A stretch of DNA of 45,082 bases from Clostridia bacterium (GCA_012523575.1 JAAYIF010000051.1:1-45082), one strand, 5' to 3'; positions 7,361 to 17,275 are shown, numbered from the stretch's first letter. The notes: a model not told the origin generated them from the letters alone. Numbers and translations: made by a program.

Positions 7361-10015
7361 TTATTTATCTTTATGCTTTATGGCTGCCTGGGCGCAGCAG
7401 AGCCTGGAAACTGGCACCCTGTAAGGAGAAACACTTACATAATCCAGCCCCACAAGGTGGCAGAACTCAATGGAGTTGGGTTCTCCACCATGCTCTCCAC
7501 AGATGCCGAATTCAAACTTGGGATCAATGGAACGGGCTTTGGTAATTGCAATGCGCATTAATTCTCCCACTGCTTCTCTGTCTATTACTATAAAGGGATC
7601 GTGTTCAAAAATTCCTTCGCTTACGTAGGTATGAAGGAATTTGCCCTGGGCATCGTCCCTGCTAACCCCAAGTCCCATCTGGGTAAGGTCATTGGTACCA
7701 AAGGAGAAGAAGTCTGATTCCTTAGCTATTTTGTCCGCTACCAAACAGGCCCGTGGTACTTCAAGCATTACCCCAACCTTATAGGGGAAATCCACTCCCG
7801 TTTCCTTTTTCACCTGTTCAGCCACTTCAACGGCCTGTGCCCTGAGCCTTTTCTGCTCGTTTTCGTGAATTACCAGGGGCATCTCAATTTCCGGGTATAC
7901 CTCGTATCCTTCCTTCACCAATTTTGCCGTTGCCTCAAATATGGCCCTGAGCTGCATGGCGTAGATTTCCGGATAATGAATACCCAAACGGCATCCCCTG
8001 TGGCCCAGCATGGGGTTCAGCTCGGAAAGACCACGCACCGTTCTTAGGAGTGCTTCCTTTTCCTTTAATAGTTCAGGATCCCCGTTGGTGCAGCGGAGCT
8101 TGGTTATCTCCACAAGGAGTTCTTCCAAATTGGGTAAAAATTCGTGAAGGGGAGGATCCAGAAGCCTTATGGTAACGGGCAGTCCTGCCATTTCCTTTAG
8201 TATCCCGTAAAAATCTTCTCTCTGGTAAGGTAAAATTTTAGCCAGGGCTGCTTCCCGCTGTTCCCGGGTATCGGCAAGAATCATTTCCTGCATAGCAGCC
8301 AGCCTTCCGCCTTCCATGAACATGTGCTCAGTCCTTACCAAACCAATGCCCACGGCACCAAATTCTCTGGCCCTTCTGGCATCCTCGGGGGTGTCGGCAT
8401 TTGCCCTTACCTTGACCCTGGCCAGCTCATCAGCCCAGCTGAGAAGGGTTTCAAAGTTTGCACCCAGCTCAGGCTCATACATGGGAACTTCTCCTTTGTA
8501 GACATTACCCGTTCCGCCGTCAATGGAGATAATATCTCCTTTGGAAAACTCCTCACCGCCAACGAAGAACTTTTCATTGGCATAGTCGATCTTAATTGCA
8601 TCGCAGCCAACCACAGCAGGTTTGCCCATACCCCTTGCAACCACGGCTGCGTGGGAAGTCATACCGCCCCTGCTGGTAAGCACTCCCTGAGCTGCCACCA
8701 TTCCATGGATGTCGTCGGGGGTGGTTTCAGTACGAACCAGTATTACTTTTGCTCCCTCTTTATTAGCCAGTTCCTCTGCCTCGTCAGCATCAAATACTAC
8801 AGCCCCCGTTGCAGCTCCAGGGGAGGCAGGAAGACCTTTGGCAATGGGCTGTTGATCTATATCAGGATCAATTCTGCTGTGCATTAGATTTTCCAGCTGC
8901 TTGGGCTCAATGCGCATTATAGCTTCTTCCTTGGTAATGAGCCCTTCATTCACCATATCCACTGCAATTTTAACCGCAGCAGAGGCTGTTCTTTTACCGC
9001 TTCTTGTCTGGAGAATATACAATTTCCCCTTCTCAATGGTAAATTCTATATCCTGCATATCCCTGTAATGGGCTTCCAGCTTTTCGCATATTTCTTCAAA
9101 TTCCTCATAAATTTTGGGCATTGCAGATTTTAGCTCATCAATGGGCAAGGGAGTCCTGATACCAGCAACCACATCCTCCCCCTGGGCATTGATCAGAAAT
9201 TCTCCATAGATCTTATCTTCACCGGTGGAAGGATTTCGGGTAAAGGCCACACCGGTACCGCAGTCTTCTCCCATGTTACCGAAGACCATAGTCTGAACGT
9301 TGACAGCGGTTCCCAGATCATCGGGAATGTTGTTAATCTTTCTGTAAACCTTGGCCCTATCGTTGTTCCAGGAATTAAAGACGGCTTCCACAGCCATCAT
9401 TAGCTGCTTCTTCGGTTCCTGCGGGAAATCGCTGCCTGTTTTTAGACGGACTATTTTTTTGAACTCCTCAATAATGTTTTCCAGCATTTCCGGGGTTAGC
9501 TGATAATCGTGTTCCAATCCGTTCTGGCTTTTTACCCTCTCAAGAACATTTTCAAACTCTATGCTTTCGACCCCCAGCACCACATCGCTGAACATTTGAA
9601 TAAAGCGCCTGTAGCAGTCCTTTGCAAATCTTTCATCATTGGTTACCCGGGCAAGCCCCAAAACACTCTTATCGTTTAAGCCCAGGTTGAGAATTGTATC
9701 CATCATGCCGGGCATGGATACCGGCGCTCCGGAACGAACGGAAACCAGCAAGGGATTGTTTTCATCCCCAAACTTTTTACCCATTTTTTCTTCCAAAGCC
9801 GCCAGCTTTTCCATAAGCTGCTCTTCTAAGCCCTCTGGAATTTTGTTGCCTGCTGCGAGATATTCCTTACAGCATTCGGTGGTAATGGTCAGTCCCGGAG
9901 GTACGGGAAGCCCTATATTGGTCATTTCTGCCAGGTTGGCTCCTTTACCTCCTAAAAGATTTCTCATATCTTTACTACCTTCAGCGAATAGATAAACATA
10001 TTTTTTAGCTTCCAT
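7361..10015 (-). CDS. ppdK: Pyruvate, phosphate dikinase
   Basis: It interconverts pyruvate + ATP + Pi with phosphoenolpyruvate + AMP + PPi, giving anaerobes a gluconeogenic or PPi-dependent glycolytic step. At 884 residues it is full length. The N-terminal nucleotide-binding domain begins [20 protein letters not shown], and [14 protein letters not shown] follows near residue 93. The swivelling phosphohistidine domain has [20 protein letters not shown] (about 450-470, His within TSHAA). The C-terminal PEP/pyruvate barrel has [17 protein letters not shown] and the catalytic-cysteine segment FGICGEHGG near 832. Its start overlaps the regulatory gene ppsR by 11 bases, which suggests translational coupling. 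Confidence 0.98.
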   Translation of the reverse strand: MEAKKYVYLFAEGSKDMRNLLGGKGANLAEMTNIGLPVPPGLTITTECCKEYLAAGNKIPEGLEEQLMEKLAALEEKMGKKFGDENNPLLVSVRSGAPVSMPGMMDTILNLGLNDKSVLGLARVTNDERFAKDCYRRFIQMFSDVVLGVESIEFENVLERVKSQNGLEHDYQLTPEMLENIIEEFKKIVRLKTGSDFPQEPKKQLMMAVEAVFNSWNNDRAKVYRKINNIPDDLGTAVNVQTMVFGNMGEDCGTGVAFTRNPSTGEDKIYGEFLINAQGEDVVAGIRTPLPIDELKSAMPKIYEEFEEICEKLEAHYRDMQDIEFTIEKGKLYILQTRSGKRTASAAVKIAVDMVNEGLITKEEAIMRIEPKQLENLMHSRIDPDIDQQPIAKGLPASPGAATGAVVFDADEAEELANKEGAKVILVRTETTPDDIHGMVAAQGVLTSRGGMTSHAAVVARGMGKPAVVGCDAIKIDYANEKFFVGGEEFSKGDIISIDGGTGNVYKGEVPMYEPELGANFETLLSWADELARVKVRANADTPEDARRAREFGAVGIGLVRTEHMFMEGGRLAAMQEMILADTREQREAALAKILPYQREDFYGILKEMAGLPVTIRLLDPPLHEFLPNLEELLVEITKLRCTNGDPELLKEKEALLRTVRGLSELNPMLGHRGCRLGIHYPEIYAMQLRAIFEATAKLVKEGYEVYPEIEMPLVIHENEQKRLRAQAVEVAEQVKKETGVDFPYKVGVMLEVPRACLVADKIAKESDFFSFGTNDLTQMGLGVSRDDAQGKFLHTYVSEGIFEHDPFIVIDREAVGELMRIAITKARSIDPKFEFGICGEHGGEPNSIEFCHLVGLDYVSVSPYRVPVSRLCCAQAAIKHKDK

Positions 10016-10856
10016 GTCGCTCCCCCTTATAATATATTTCTAGTATTTTAGAGGCAGTTTCTTCAACTGCCCTATTGGTAACGTCAATAATGGGACATCC
10101 TATGCTTTTCATAACTTCTTCCGCATAATCCAGCTCTCTTAAAATCCTGTCATAGCTGGCATAATCGGCACCAGAGGACAGCCCGATGGTCTTTAGCCTT
10201 TCCTGCCTAATTTGATACAGCTGCTTGGGATTAATGGTAAGTCCTATTACTTTGTTCTTCGGTATCTGATAGAGCTCCTCAGGGGGTGTTACCTCAGGCA
10301 TCAAGGGAACATTGGCAGCTTTAATTCTTTTATGGGCCAGATACATGGAAACGGGGGTCTTGGAAGTTCGGGAAACCCCAATGAGAACCACATCGGCGCG
10401 CAGTATTCCCTTGGGATCCTTTCCATCGTCATATTTTACCGCAAATTCTATGGCTTCAACTTTGTTATAATAATACTCATCAAGCCTGCGCATAAGTCCC
10501 GGTTCAAGCCTTGGAGGCTTTTTGGTTATTCTGCTGATGGCTTCGAGCATGGGACCCAAAATATCCACTGCCGGAATGTCGTTTTCTTCAGCCAGCTTTT
10601 TAAGATATTCCCTTAACTCGGGAATAACCAGGGTAAATGCAATGATGCTCCGGCAGCTTTTTGCCTCTTCAACAATCTCTTCCAGGTGCTCTCTGTCGCT
10701 TACGAAGGGTATTCTTCTAACTTCGACATGTTCACTGTTAAATTGACTGGCCGCAGCCCTGCCCACAAATTCAGCAGTTTCCCCCAGGGAGTCTGAAACC
10801 ACAAACATCACCGGTGCTTCGCAGCCATTATCAGCAGGCAGATTCTCATGGGTCAT
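10005..10856 (-). CDS. ppsR: PPDK regulatory protein (bifunctional kinase/pyrophosphorylase, DUF299)
   Basis: A member of the DUF299 family, which inactivates PPDK (or PEP synthase) by ADP-dependent phosphorylation and reactivates it by Pi-dependent phosphorolysis. At 283 residues it is full length. The N-terminus has [21 protein letters not shown]. The family P-loop is [18 protein letters not shown] near residue 156. The C-terminal half has the conserved [17 protein letters not shown]. It lies between ccpN and its presumed target ppdK, overlapping ccpN by 4 bases and ppdK by 11. The direct linkage to ppdK argues for PPDK rather than PEP synthase as target. Confidence 0.95.
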   Translation of the reverse strand: MTHENLPADNGCEAPVMFVVSDSLGETAEFVGRAAASQFNSEHVEVRRIPFVSDREHLEEIVEEAKSCRSIIAFTLVIPELREYLKKLAEENDIPAVDILGPMLEAISRITKKPPRLEPGLMRRLDEYYYNKVEAIEFAVKYDDGKDPKGILRADVVLIGVSRTSKTPVSMYLAHKRIKAANVPLMPEVTPPEELYQIPKNKVIGLTINPKQLYQIRQERLKTIGLSSGADYASYDRILRELDYAEEVMKSIGCPIIDVTNRAVEETASKILEIYYKGERHGS

Positions 10857-11500
10857 TTCCCTTCCCCCAATTCCACAAGTATTTTGGCCAGATTGGTTTT
10901 TGTCACTCTACCCACAACTTCAAAATGCTCCACCCCCTGGCTGTCTATAAAAGTTCTAACAACCGGAAGGGCATCAACCTCATGGTCCACAATTTTTTTA
11001 GCTGCCAGATAAACGGTTTCATCGTTGGTAGTGGTTATAATATTGGGCATACGGGTCATAATTACGTTCACCGGCAGCTGCTGAACATCTTTATTATTCC
11101 CTAGAGTTGTCTTTAAAAGATCCTTACGGGAAATTACACCTTGGAGATTCCCCTTTTGGTCCACCACAAAGAGAGTTCCCACGTCCTCTGTAAACATTTT
11201 TACCGCCGCATTATAAACCGTGGTGTTTTCTCCAACCACTACGGGCAGGGATTTAAAGTCCCTAACCCTGATTTTGTGAAGCTGATTGGCTAATTTAATT
11301 AGACTGCTGTTGCCGTTGTAAGAATAACCCACCCGGGGACGTGCTTCAAGGATTCCCGACCGGGTCAAAATACTCAGATCGGGCCTTAATGTAGCCCTAG
11401 TTAAATTGAGCTTTTTGGCAATATGCTCACCTGTAATGGGTCCGTGTTTTTTAACTATATCAATTATTTTTTCCTGGCGCTCGGTTAGAAAAATTTTCAA
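10853..11500 (-). CDS. ccpN: CcpN-type transcriptional repressor (HTH + two CBS domains)
   Basis: This 215-residue regulator has an N-terminal winged helix ([20 protein letters not shown] then [20 protein letters not shown], about 5-50) followed by two CBS nucleotide-sensing domains (about 75-135 and 145-205; [20 protein letters not shown] and VDALPVVR). B. subtilis CcpN (YqzB) represses gluconeogenic genes gapB and pckA, responds to nucleotides, and is encoded next to the ppsR homologue (yqfL), as here. In this organism the co-transcribed ppdK is a likely target. TTG start at 11500 with AAGGTGG upstream. A short dyad GGTA-CA-TACC lies at the promoter and could be an autoregulatory site. Confidence 0.88.
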   Translation of the reverse strand: MKIFLTERQEKIIDIVKKHGPITGEHIAKKLNLTRATLRPDLSILTRSGILEARPRVGYSYNGNSSLIKLANQLHKIRVRDFKSLPVVVGENTTVYNAAVKMFTEDVGTLFVVDQKGNLQGVISRKDLLKTTLGNNKDVQQLPVNVIMTRMPNIITTTNDETVYLAAKKIVDHEVDALPVVRTFIDSQGVEHFEVVGRVTKTNLAKILVELGEGK

Positions 11501-11526
11501 ACCACCACCTTTTGGTACATACCATT

Positions 11527-11554
11527 GTTATAAATATGACATGCTGTTTAGCAA
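11527..11554 (-). promoter_or_regulatory. Putative sigma-A promoter of ccpN-ppsR-ppdK
   Basis: On the minus strand TTGCTA (11554-11549), a 16-base spacer, then TATAAC (11532-11527). The start of transcription would be about 20 bases before the ccpN ribosome binding site. A small palindrome around 11514-11523 (GGTACATACC) lies just downstream, where a repressor could act. Confidence 0.6.
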
Positions 11555-11622
11555 AAAAGCTACATTTTTATATACTATTTTTATCTTGTTTATCCTCTTT
11601 CTTTCGTGGTAATTTACACCTT

Positions 11623-13707
11623 TTATTTTTCAAAAACTATTTTTGTAAGATCTCCCACGCATGACATGAGCTGAGAAATATTCTTCAAAAGGGCCAGGCG
11701 GTTTTCCCTTAGTTTCTCTTCCTCCACCATGACCATAACTTCATCAAAGAAATTGTCGATATAACTTCTAAGCTCAGAAATTTTTCCAAGGGCAGCAAGA
11801 TAACGACGGGCAGGCAGAAGTTCTTCCACTTGTTCCTTAACCTCTAAGTACATGTCATAGAGTTTCTTTTCCGCATCCTCAGTTAAAAGGTCAGGGTTAA
11901 TTTCTTTTTCGTCTACGTTTCTTGAAAGATTGGCTGCCCGGGTAAAGCCCGTAAGAAGGGCTTCAAAATGGGAATCCCCTCTGAATTCCCTTAGGGCTTC
12001 CGCTTTCATATAAGTATCCCATGGACTGTCCCAGCCCCTGGCCATTACGGCGTTCACTTCATCATATTTAAATCCCTTTTCTTCCAAAAGGCCTGAAATT
12101 CTGTGTTCAAAGAAACCCATTAGATTATCCTCAAGTTCGTCGTAAGGTACTTCCAAATCAAACTGGGCAGAATATATCTCATAAGCCTTTTTGAAAAGGC
12201 GGGAAAGGGAGAGATCCAATTCCCCATCAATAAAGATCCTGCAGATTCCCAGGGCCTGCCTGCGCAGAGCGTAGGGATCCTGGGAGCCTGTGGGCTGTAT
12301 GCCCAGGGAAAAACATCCCACAATATTGTCAATCTTGTCCGCAATGCTCAAAATACAACCCGCCCTGGTTTTAGGAAGCTCATCCCCGGAAAAGCGAGGC
12401 ATATAATGCTCGCGAATAGCTTCACAGACAGCAGATTCCTCACCATCATTTTTTGCATAATAACTGCCCATAATACCCTGCAGTTCAGTAAATTCCGTTA
12501 CCATGTTGGTTACTAGATCGGCTTTACAAAGATAAGCGGCCCGGCGGGCAGCGTTTTTCACCTCTTCTTCATAGTTGAGGCAGTCCCCTATGAAGTCAGC
12601 CAGCAGTTTTAAGCGCTCACCTTTGTCAAACAATGTTCCCAGTTTTTCATAAAAAACTACATTCTTAAGAAGGGGTACCTTCTGGGAAAGGGGCGTTTTC
12701 TGATCTTCGTTGTAGAAAAATTCTGCATCGGCCAGGCGGGCCCTGAGCACCTTTTCGTTGCCTTCCCTGACAATATCAATATGTTTATCCGTTCCGTTTC
12801 TGACGGTTATAAACTTGGGAAGCATCCTTCCTTCGCTGTCGTATATGGGGAAATACCTCTGGTGTTCCCGCATGGTTGTTACCAAAACTTCTTCCGGCAG
12901 AACAAGATACTCTTCGGGAAAACTTCCGCACAAAGCAGTAGGGTATTCAAGGAGATAATTCACCTCATTAAGGAGCCCTTCATCTTCCTTAACCATCCCC
13001 CCTTCCTCCGCTGCAAGCTTTTCTATCTGATTCCATATAATTTCCCTTCTTCTGTCCTGATCCACCAGTACGTAAGCCCTTTCCATAACTTCCTTATAAT
13101 CCTCAGCCCTGTCTATAACAACGTCTCCCTTGGACAAAAAACGATGGCCCCGGCTTCTATTGCCCGCCCTAATACCGGCAAATTCAAATTCCACCACTTG
13201 GGAGCCGTAAAGGCTGACCAGCCAACGGATAGGCCTTACAAAACGCACATCCTTGTCACCCCATCTCATGAAAACGGGAAAGGACAGGGACTTAATCAAA
13301 TCAGGAAGTATTAAGGGTAGAATATCCACAACGGAACTTCCTTCTCTTTCATGTACGGCAAAAACATAAGGGGTACCCTTTACTTCTTTTATAACTAAAG
13401 AATCCACTGGAACTTTCTGGCTTTGGGCAAATCCCAAAGCAGCCTTTGTAGGATTACCTTTTTCATCAAAGGCAATTTTAGCGGGAGGGCCTTTCACTTC
13501 TTCCTTCAAGGCCTCCTGCCGTTCCGCCAGCTCCACCGCATAAAAGGCCAAACGCCTTGGGGTTCCATAGGTTTTTATCTCTTTAAATGGAACCCTGTGA
13601 TTTTTAAAAAGCTCCTCCCCTTTGCTTTTTAACTCCTTTAAACCCTTTTCCATAAACCTGGCGGGTATTTCTTCCGTTCCTATTTCCAAGAGAAAATCCT
13701 TGGGCAT
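11623..13707 (-). CDS. glyS: Glycyl-tRNA synthetase beta subunit
   Basis: The tRNA-binding subunit of the bacterial alpha2beta2 glycyl-tRNA synthetase. At 694 residues it has family length. The start is the family-typical FLLEIGTEEIPARFM. Further conserved blocks are YGTPRRLAF (about 47), FPVFMRWGDKDVRFVRPIRW (about 155), TMREHQRYFP (about 280) and the DKIDNIVGCFS segment (about 455). The C-terminal DALR-like tRNA-binding part ends in SCVGDLTKIVFEK. ATG at 13707 with AAGGAGG. It is 56 bases downstream of glyQ and under the same T-box control. Confidence 0.97.
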   Translation of the reverse strand: MPKDFLLEIGTEEIPARFMEKGLKELKSKGEELFKNHRVPFKEIKTYGTPRRLAFYAVELAERQEALKEEVKGPPAKIAFDEKGNPTKAALGFAQSQKVPVDSLVIKEVKGTPYVFAVHEREGSSVVDILPLILPDLIKSLSFPVFMRWGDKDVRFVRPIRWLVSLYGSQVVEFEFAGIRAGNRSRGHRFLSKGDVVIDRAEDYKEVMERAYVLVDQDRRREIIWNQIEKLAAEEGGMVKEDEGLLNEVNYLLEYPTALCGSFPEEYLVLPEEVLVTTMREHQRYFPIYDSEGRMLPKFITVRNGTDKHIDIVREGNEKVLRARLADAEFFYNEDQKTPLSQKVPLLKNVVFYEKLGTLFDKGERLKLLADFIGDCLNYEEEVKNAARRAAYLCKADLVTNMVTEFTELQGIMGSYYAKNDGEESAVCEAIREHYMPRFSGDELPKTRAGCILSIADKIDNIVGCFSLGIQPTGSQDPYALRRQALGICRIFIDGELDLSLSRLFKKAYEIYSAQFDLEVPYDELEDNLMGFFEHRISGLLEEKGFKYDEVNAVMARGWDSPWDTYMKAEALREFRGDSHFEALLTGFTRAANLSRNVDEKEINPDLLTEDAEKKLYDMYLEVKEQVEELLPARRYLAALGKISELRSYIDNFFDEVMVMVEEEKLRENRLALLKNISQLMSCVGDLTKIVFEK

Positions 13708-13763
13708 TTTATAACCTCCTTATCTCCCCGTCTGCTATCCAATGTTTTTCCTCGGAGCAAAAA

Positions 13764-14633
13764 TTACTTTTTCAAAAGGGGATATCCCATTCTTTCCCTC
13801 TGCTCCAGATAAGCCTCGGCACACAAACGGGCCAGATGGCGCACCCTGGTAATATAATTGGTCCTTTCGGTAACGCTTATGGCACCCCTTGCATCCAACA
13901 AGTTGAATATATGGGAACATTTGAGGCAGTAATCATAGGCCGGCTGCACCAGTTCTTTTTTTATTATCCGAAGACATTCCTTTTCATACAAATCAAAGAG
14001 GTTGAACAACAAATCCACATCCGCGGCTTCGAAATTATAAACGGAATATTCCACTTCGTTTTGATGGTGAACGTCCCCATAGGTTATATTCCCTGACCAT
14101 ATTACATCAAAAACATTATCCTTTTTCTGAATAAAGCTGGCAATACGTTCCAGGCCGTAGGTTATTTCCGCGGAAACGGGCTTGCAGTCAAACCCTCCGC
14201 ACTGCTGGAAATAGGTGAACTGGGTTATTTCCATGCCGTCCAGCCATACTTCCCAGCCCAGCCCCCAGGCCCCAAGGGTGGGGGATTCCCAGTTGTCCTC
14301 CACAAAACGTATATCATGCTCCTCGGGTTTTATACCAAGCCTCTCCAGGCTCTCCAAATACAGCTCCTGAACGTCATCGGGGGAAGGTTTCAGTATAACC
14401 TGAAATTGGTAATGCTGCTGGAGACGGTTTGGATTGTCCCCATACCTACCGTCCGTGGGCCTTTTTGAAGGCTCAACATAGGCCACATTCCACGGCTCCG
14501 GCCCAAGGGCCCTTAGGAAAGTCGCCGGGTTCATGGTTCCGGCTCCTTTTTCCACATCGTAGGGCTGCTGAATTACACAACCTTTCTCGCTCCAGAAACG
14601 GCTGAGTTCCAGGATAATCTCTTGAAAATTCAC
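13764..14633 (-). CDS. glyQ: Glycyl-tRNA synthetase alpha subunit
   Basis: The catalytic subunit that activates glycine. The product has 289 residues with the family features [20 protein letters not shown] (about 12-31), [40 protein letters not shown] and [10 protein letters not shown]. The longer frame to 14690 adds 19 residues absent from the family. GTG at 14633 has GGAGG 10 bases upstream and gives the standard VNFQEIIL start. It is preceded by a complete T-box leader with a GGC specifier. Confidence 0.96.
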   Translation of the reverse strand: MNFQEIILELSRFWSEKGCVIQQPYDVEKGAGTMNPATFLRALGPEPWNVAYVEPSKRPTDGRYGDNPNRLQQHYQFQVILKPSPDDVQELYLESLERLGIKPEEHDIRFVEDNWESPTLGAWGLGWEVWLDGMEITQFTYFQQCGGFDCKPVSAEITYGLERIASFIQKKDNVFDVIWSGNITYGDVHHQNEVEYSVYNFEAADVDLLFNLFDLYEKECLRIIKKELVQPAYDYCLKCSHIFNLLDARGAISVTERTNYITRVRHLARLCAEAYLEQRERMGYPLLKK

Positions 14634-14670
14634 TCTTTTTCGCCCTCCATAAGGTTTTTTTAAAACTAAA

Positions 14671-14925
14671 TTAAAAAGCTCCCTCCCCAAGCACAGCTAC
14701 AGGGACGGGAGCTTCCCGCGGTTCCACCCTGTTTGGCCGGCAAAAAAATGCCGACCCCCTCAATACGAGCAGGCTTTACTCACCCAGAAAATCTGGGCTT
14801 TCCTCCTGCAGCTCAGGAGCGCCTTCACTGCCTTCTTTTCACCGGTTCCCAGCTTCCCCGGCTCTCTTTGGAAAATCCAGCAGCTACTACTCTCCTTCAT
14901 AGCAGGAACATATTCACTTACAATA
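14671..14925 (-). promoter_or_regulatory. T-box riboswitch, glycine specific (GGC specifier), controlling glyQS
   Basis: The minus-strand leader has all key parts. Stem I contains AGTAGTAG and AGAGAGCCGGGG motifs, and the specifier loop reads GAA-GGC-GC with the Gly codon GGC at 14823-14821. A GGCA/TGCC stem III hairpin follows, then the T-box AGGGTGGAACCGCGG (14730-14716). The competing terminator stem (AAGCTCCC at 14676-14683 with GGGAGCTT at 14707-14714) is followed by TTTTTAAT. Uncharged tRNA-Gly would stabilise the antiterminator and allow glyQS expression. Confidence 0.95.
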
Positions 14926-14928
14926 AAA

Positions 14929-14957
14929 AGACTAGCAAAAAAGGCGGCCCCTGTCAA
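14929..14957 (-). promoter_or_regulatory. Promoter of the glyQS T-box transcript
   Basis: On the minus strand a perfect TTGACA (14957-14952), a 17-base spacer and a weak -10 TAGTCT (14934-14929). The spacing and the position just upstream of the T-box stem I fit. Confidence 0.7.
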
Positions 14958-14999
14958 TAAAGGGACTGATTTCTAAAATCTCTGTACCGCTTCTTTAGG

Positions 15000-15893
15000 T
15001 CAGAGGGAAAACAAACTTTTTCTTAACATATTTTTAAGGATATATGCAGCTTCATAGGGAGCTTTGGCCACTTCAACCCCGGCTTCCTTAAAAGCCTCAA
15101 TTTTTGACTGGGCAGTTCCCGAACTTCCTGATATTATTGCCCCTGCATGTCCCATTCTTTTTCCCGGAGGGGATGTCTGCCCTGCTATGTAGGCGACCAC
15201 GGGTTTATCCACATTTTCCTTTATATATTGGGCCGCTTCTTCCTCGTCCGTGCCCCCAATTTCTCCTATAATACACAGGGCCTCGGTTTTAGGATCCTCA
15301 TTGAACATTTTTATTAAATCCACAAATCTGGTACCGATGAAGGGGTCCCCACCCACACCGATAACGGTGCTCTGTCCAATTCCCGCCTCCACCATATTAT
15401 AAGCTATCTGGTAAGTCAAAGTCCCGCTCCGGCTTATTATTCCCACATTACCAGGCTTAAAAACGTTTCCCGGCATAATTCCCAGATTGCATTCCCCCGG
15501 GTTTATGAGCCCCGGACAGTTGGGCCCAATTAATACGGTGTCGGGATACAAAATTTTAATTTTCCTTATGGCATGCATCATTTCCAAGACGGGAATTCCC
15601 TCGGTTATACAGATGATAAGTCTCAAACCCGCTTCCACCGCTTCGTAAAGGGCTTCCAGAGCAAATCTAGGGGGAACAAAAATAATACTTGCTTCAGCAC
15701 CCGTTTCTTCCACCGCTTCCCAAACAGTGTTGAACACAGGTATCCCATGGACCTTTTGTCCACCTTTGCCCGGAGATGTGCCGCCCACAACTTTGGTTCC
15801 GTATTGGAGCATTAGTTCCGTGTGATGGCTGCCTTCCCTACCCGTTATGCCCTGAATCAATACCTTTGTTTCCCGGTTGGCTAAAATACTCAT
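15000..15893 (-). CDS. sucD: Succinyl-CoA ligase alpha subunit
   Basis: The CoA-binding, phosphohistidine-carrying subunit of succinyl-CoA synthetase (succinyl-CoA + NDP + Pi to succinate + NTP + CoA). At 297 residues it has normal size. The N-terminal Rossmann CoA-binding fold is seen as VLIQGITGREGSHHTELMLQ and GGTSPGKGGQ. GPNCPGLINPGE lies near residue 122, and the ligase active-site segment ends in GHAGAIISGSSGTAQSKIEA, where the histidine of MGHAGAI is phosphorylated. It starts by a 4-base overlap with sucC. The last dozen residues (ILKNMLRKSLFSL) differ from the usual ending. It pairs with a sucC interrupted by one TAG. Confidence 0.95.
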   Translation of the reverse strand: MSILANRETKVLIQGITGREGSHHTELMLQYGTKVVGGTSPGKGGQKVHGIPVFNTVWEAVEETGAEASIIFVPPRFALEALYEAVEAGLRLIICITEGIPVLEMMHAIRKIKILYPDTVLIGPNCPGLINPGECNLGIMPGNVFKPGNVGIISRSGTLTYQIAYNMVEAGIGQSTVIGVGGDPFIGTRFVDLIKMFNEDPKTEALCIIGEIGGTDEEEAAQYIKENVDKPVVAYIAGQTSPPGKRMGHAGAIISGSSGTAQSKIEAFKEAGVEVAKAPYEAAYILKNMLRKSLFSL

Positions 15894-16708
15894 ATTCTGA
15901 CCTCCCTGGAAAAACGGACTGCATTAATGGCAGCAGTCTTCATACTGTCAAAAATATGTATATTAAGTTCACTCTCCCTTAAAATGCGACGACCTTCTTC
16001 TTCGTTATTTCCCGCCAGGCGCACAATGATGGGTACGGAAGGTTTAAGTCTCTTTAAAGCTGCCACTATTCCCCTGGCAACCTCGTCGCAGCGGGTAATC
16101 CCTCCAAAAATGTTTATGAGCACTGCCCTAACATTCTTGATTTTTAATGTTATTTCCAGAGCATCTTCCACTTTGGAAGCAAGGGCACCGCCCCCCACGT
16201 CCAGGAAATTGGCAGCAGAACCCCCTTCCAAACTAAGGCTGTCCAAAGTGCCCATTACAAGCCCCGCTCCATTTCCAATAACGGCAATGTTTCCGTTCAA
16301 CTGCACAAAGCTTATACCCTTAGCTTTGGCTTCAGCTTCCAAAGTGTTTTCCTCCATCATATCTTCATTTAAAGCTGCCAAATCAGGATGTTTAAACAGT
16401 GCATTGTCATCTATCTCCAGTTTGCTGTCCCCACACATCAGTTTTCCTTCGGGAGTAACAACGGCGGGATTTATTTCCGCTAAAACTGCATCATTATCAA
16501 CAAAAATTTCATAAAGCGTAAGCCCCATTTTTACCATATCATCAATGAGATCCCCGGATATACCGGCTTTATAAGCCATCTGTCTCATTTGATAGCCGTG
16601 AAAACCCCACACGGGATCAATATAATTTCTCACCACCTTTTCAGGCTTTGTCCGGGCAACCTCTTCAATATCAATACCGCCCTCGGCACTTAAAATTATA
16701 ACGGGCAT
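15890..16708 (-). CDS. sucC: Succinyl-CoA ligase beta subunit, C-terminal fragment (after in-frame TAG)
   Basis: This is the C-terminal 272 residues of SucC, in the same reading frame as the N-terminal fragment and separated from it only by TAG at 16726-16724 and five codons (D R S A G). Visible features are VIILSAEGGIDIEEVA, the metal-binding ATP-grasp part with LAEINPAVV, and the ligase domain with FLDVGGGA and NIFGGITRCDEVARGIV. ATG at 16708 could serve for re-initiation, but no good ribosome binding site is seen. It overlaps sucD by 4 bases, the normal sucCD arrangement. The fragment alone lacks part of the ATP-grasp domain and is unlikely to be active without the N-terminal part. Confidence 0.85.
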   Translation of the reverse strand: MPVIILSAEGGIDIEEVARTKPEKVVRNYIDPVWGFHGYQMRQMAYKAGISGDLIDDMVKMGLTLYEIFVDNDAVLAEINPAVVTPEGKLMCGDSKLEIDDNALFKHPDLAALNEDMMEENTLEAEAKAKGISFVQLNGNIAVIGNGAGLVMGTLDSLSLEGGSAANFLDVGGGALASKVEDALEITLKIKNVRAVLINIFGGITRCDEVARGIVAALKRLKPSVPIIVRLAGNNEEEGRRILRESELNIHIFDSMKTAAINAVRFSREVRI

Positions 16709-16723
16709 TCCTGCGCTACGGTC

Positions 16724-17041
16724 CTAGGTAATTCCAAGATAAATTTCTCCGGCTATATCAATTTTTTCTTCTATGTAAACCTCTTTGACTTTGTATCCCC
16801 TTATGTCCATACCCAAAATCTCGGAAGCCCTTTTCTCCGCCTCCTCGGGATTCGCAGCATATTTTATTCCCCCGGCTTTGCCCCTCCCTCCGATGGGAAC
16901 CTGGGCTTTTACAAAAACCTCACCCCCCAGTTCCCGGGCAGCTTTTCGTGCCCCTTCGGGTGTGTAAACGGCAATGCCTCTGGGAATTTTTAAACCGTAC
17001 CGGGCAAATACTTTCTTTCCCTTGTACTCCACAAATCTCAA
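16724..17041 (-). CDS. sucC: Succinyl-CoA ligase beta subunit, N-terminal fragment ending at in-frame TAG
   Basis: The N-terminal 105 residues of SucC: FVEYKGKKVFARYGLKIPRG, VKAQVPIGGRGKAGGIK (ATP-grasp nucleotide site) and GYKVKEVYIEEKIDIAGEIY, ending LGIT then TAG. In the family a Leu or Val followed by Asp-Arg usually continues here, and the sequence after the TAG is indeed D-R-S. The codon is one base from TTG (Leu). Reading through gives 383 residues, the normal SucC length, with no other lesion. TTG at 17041 behind a GGGGGG stretch matches family starts better than the open frame to 17056. It is either a recent nonsense mutation, a sequence error or a suppressed codon. Confidence 0.85.
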   Translation of the reverse strand: MRFVEYKGKKVFARYGLKIPRGIAVYTPEGARKAARELGGEVFVKAQVPIGGRGKAGGIKYAANPEEAEKRASEILGMDIRGYKVKEVYIEEKIDIAGEIYLGIT

Positions 17042-17056
17042 ATATATTCCCCCCAA

Positions 17057-17275
17057 ACCAATATGTATTAAGTTTATTTTACCATAAGTTTCTATTATTT
17101 CTTATTTATATTAAGTATTACTATTTGTTAGTAACATTTTTGTAAATAAACACAATTAATCTTTAATTAACTTTTTTATTCTTTTTTTAACGTCAAAAGT
17201 CGTCCTTTTGACAACACTGCTTTATATGATAGTATAAAAAAAAACCTATTCTGGAAAAATAGGGGAGTGAAAGTA
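17057..17275. other. Divergent intergenic region between sucC and the aminomutase gene
   Basis: About 220 bp, AT-rich, carrying promoters for both directions. The rightward promoter and its inverted repeat are described separately. For the leftward sucCD promoter only a weak TAAAAT-type -10 (near 17075-17080) is visible. A short dyad TTACTA-N5-TAGTAA lies near 17118-17134. Confidence 0.5.
17192..17238 (+). promoter_or_regulatory. Promoter of the aminomutase-exchanger-kor operon with an operator-like inverted repeat
   Basis: TTGACA at 17208-17213 matches the -35 consensus. TATAAA at 17233-17238 (19-base spacing) or an overlapping alternative serves as -10. A perfect 8-bp inverted repeat, GTCAAAAG (17192-17199) and CTTTTGAC (17205-17212) with a 5-base spacer, overlaps the -35 box almost completely. 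A protein bound there would block RNA polymerase. The regulator is not identifiable from the site alone. Confidence 0.6.
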
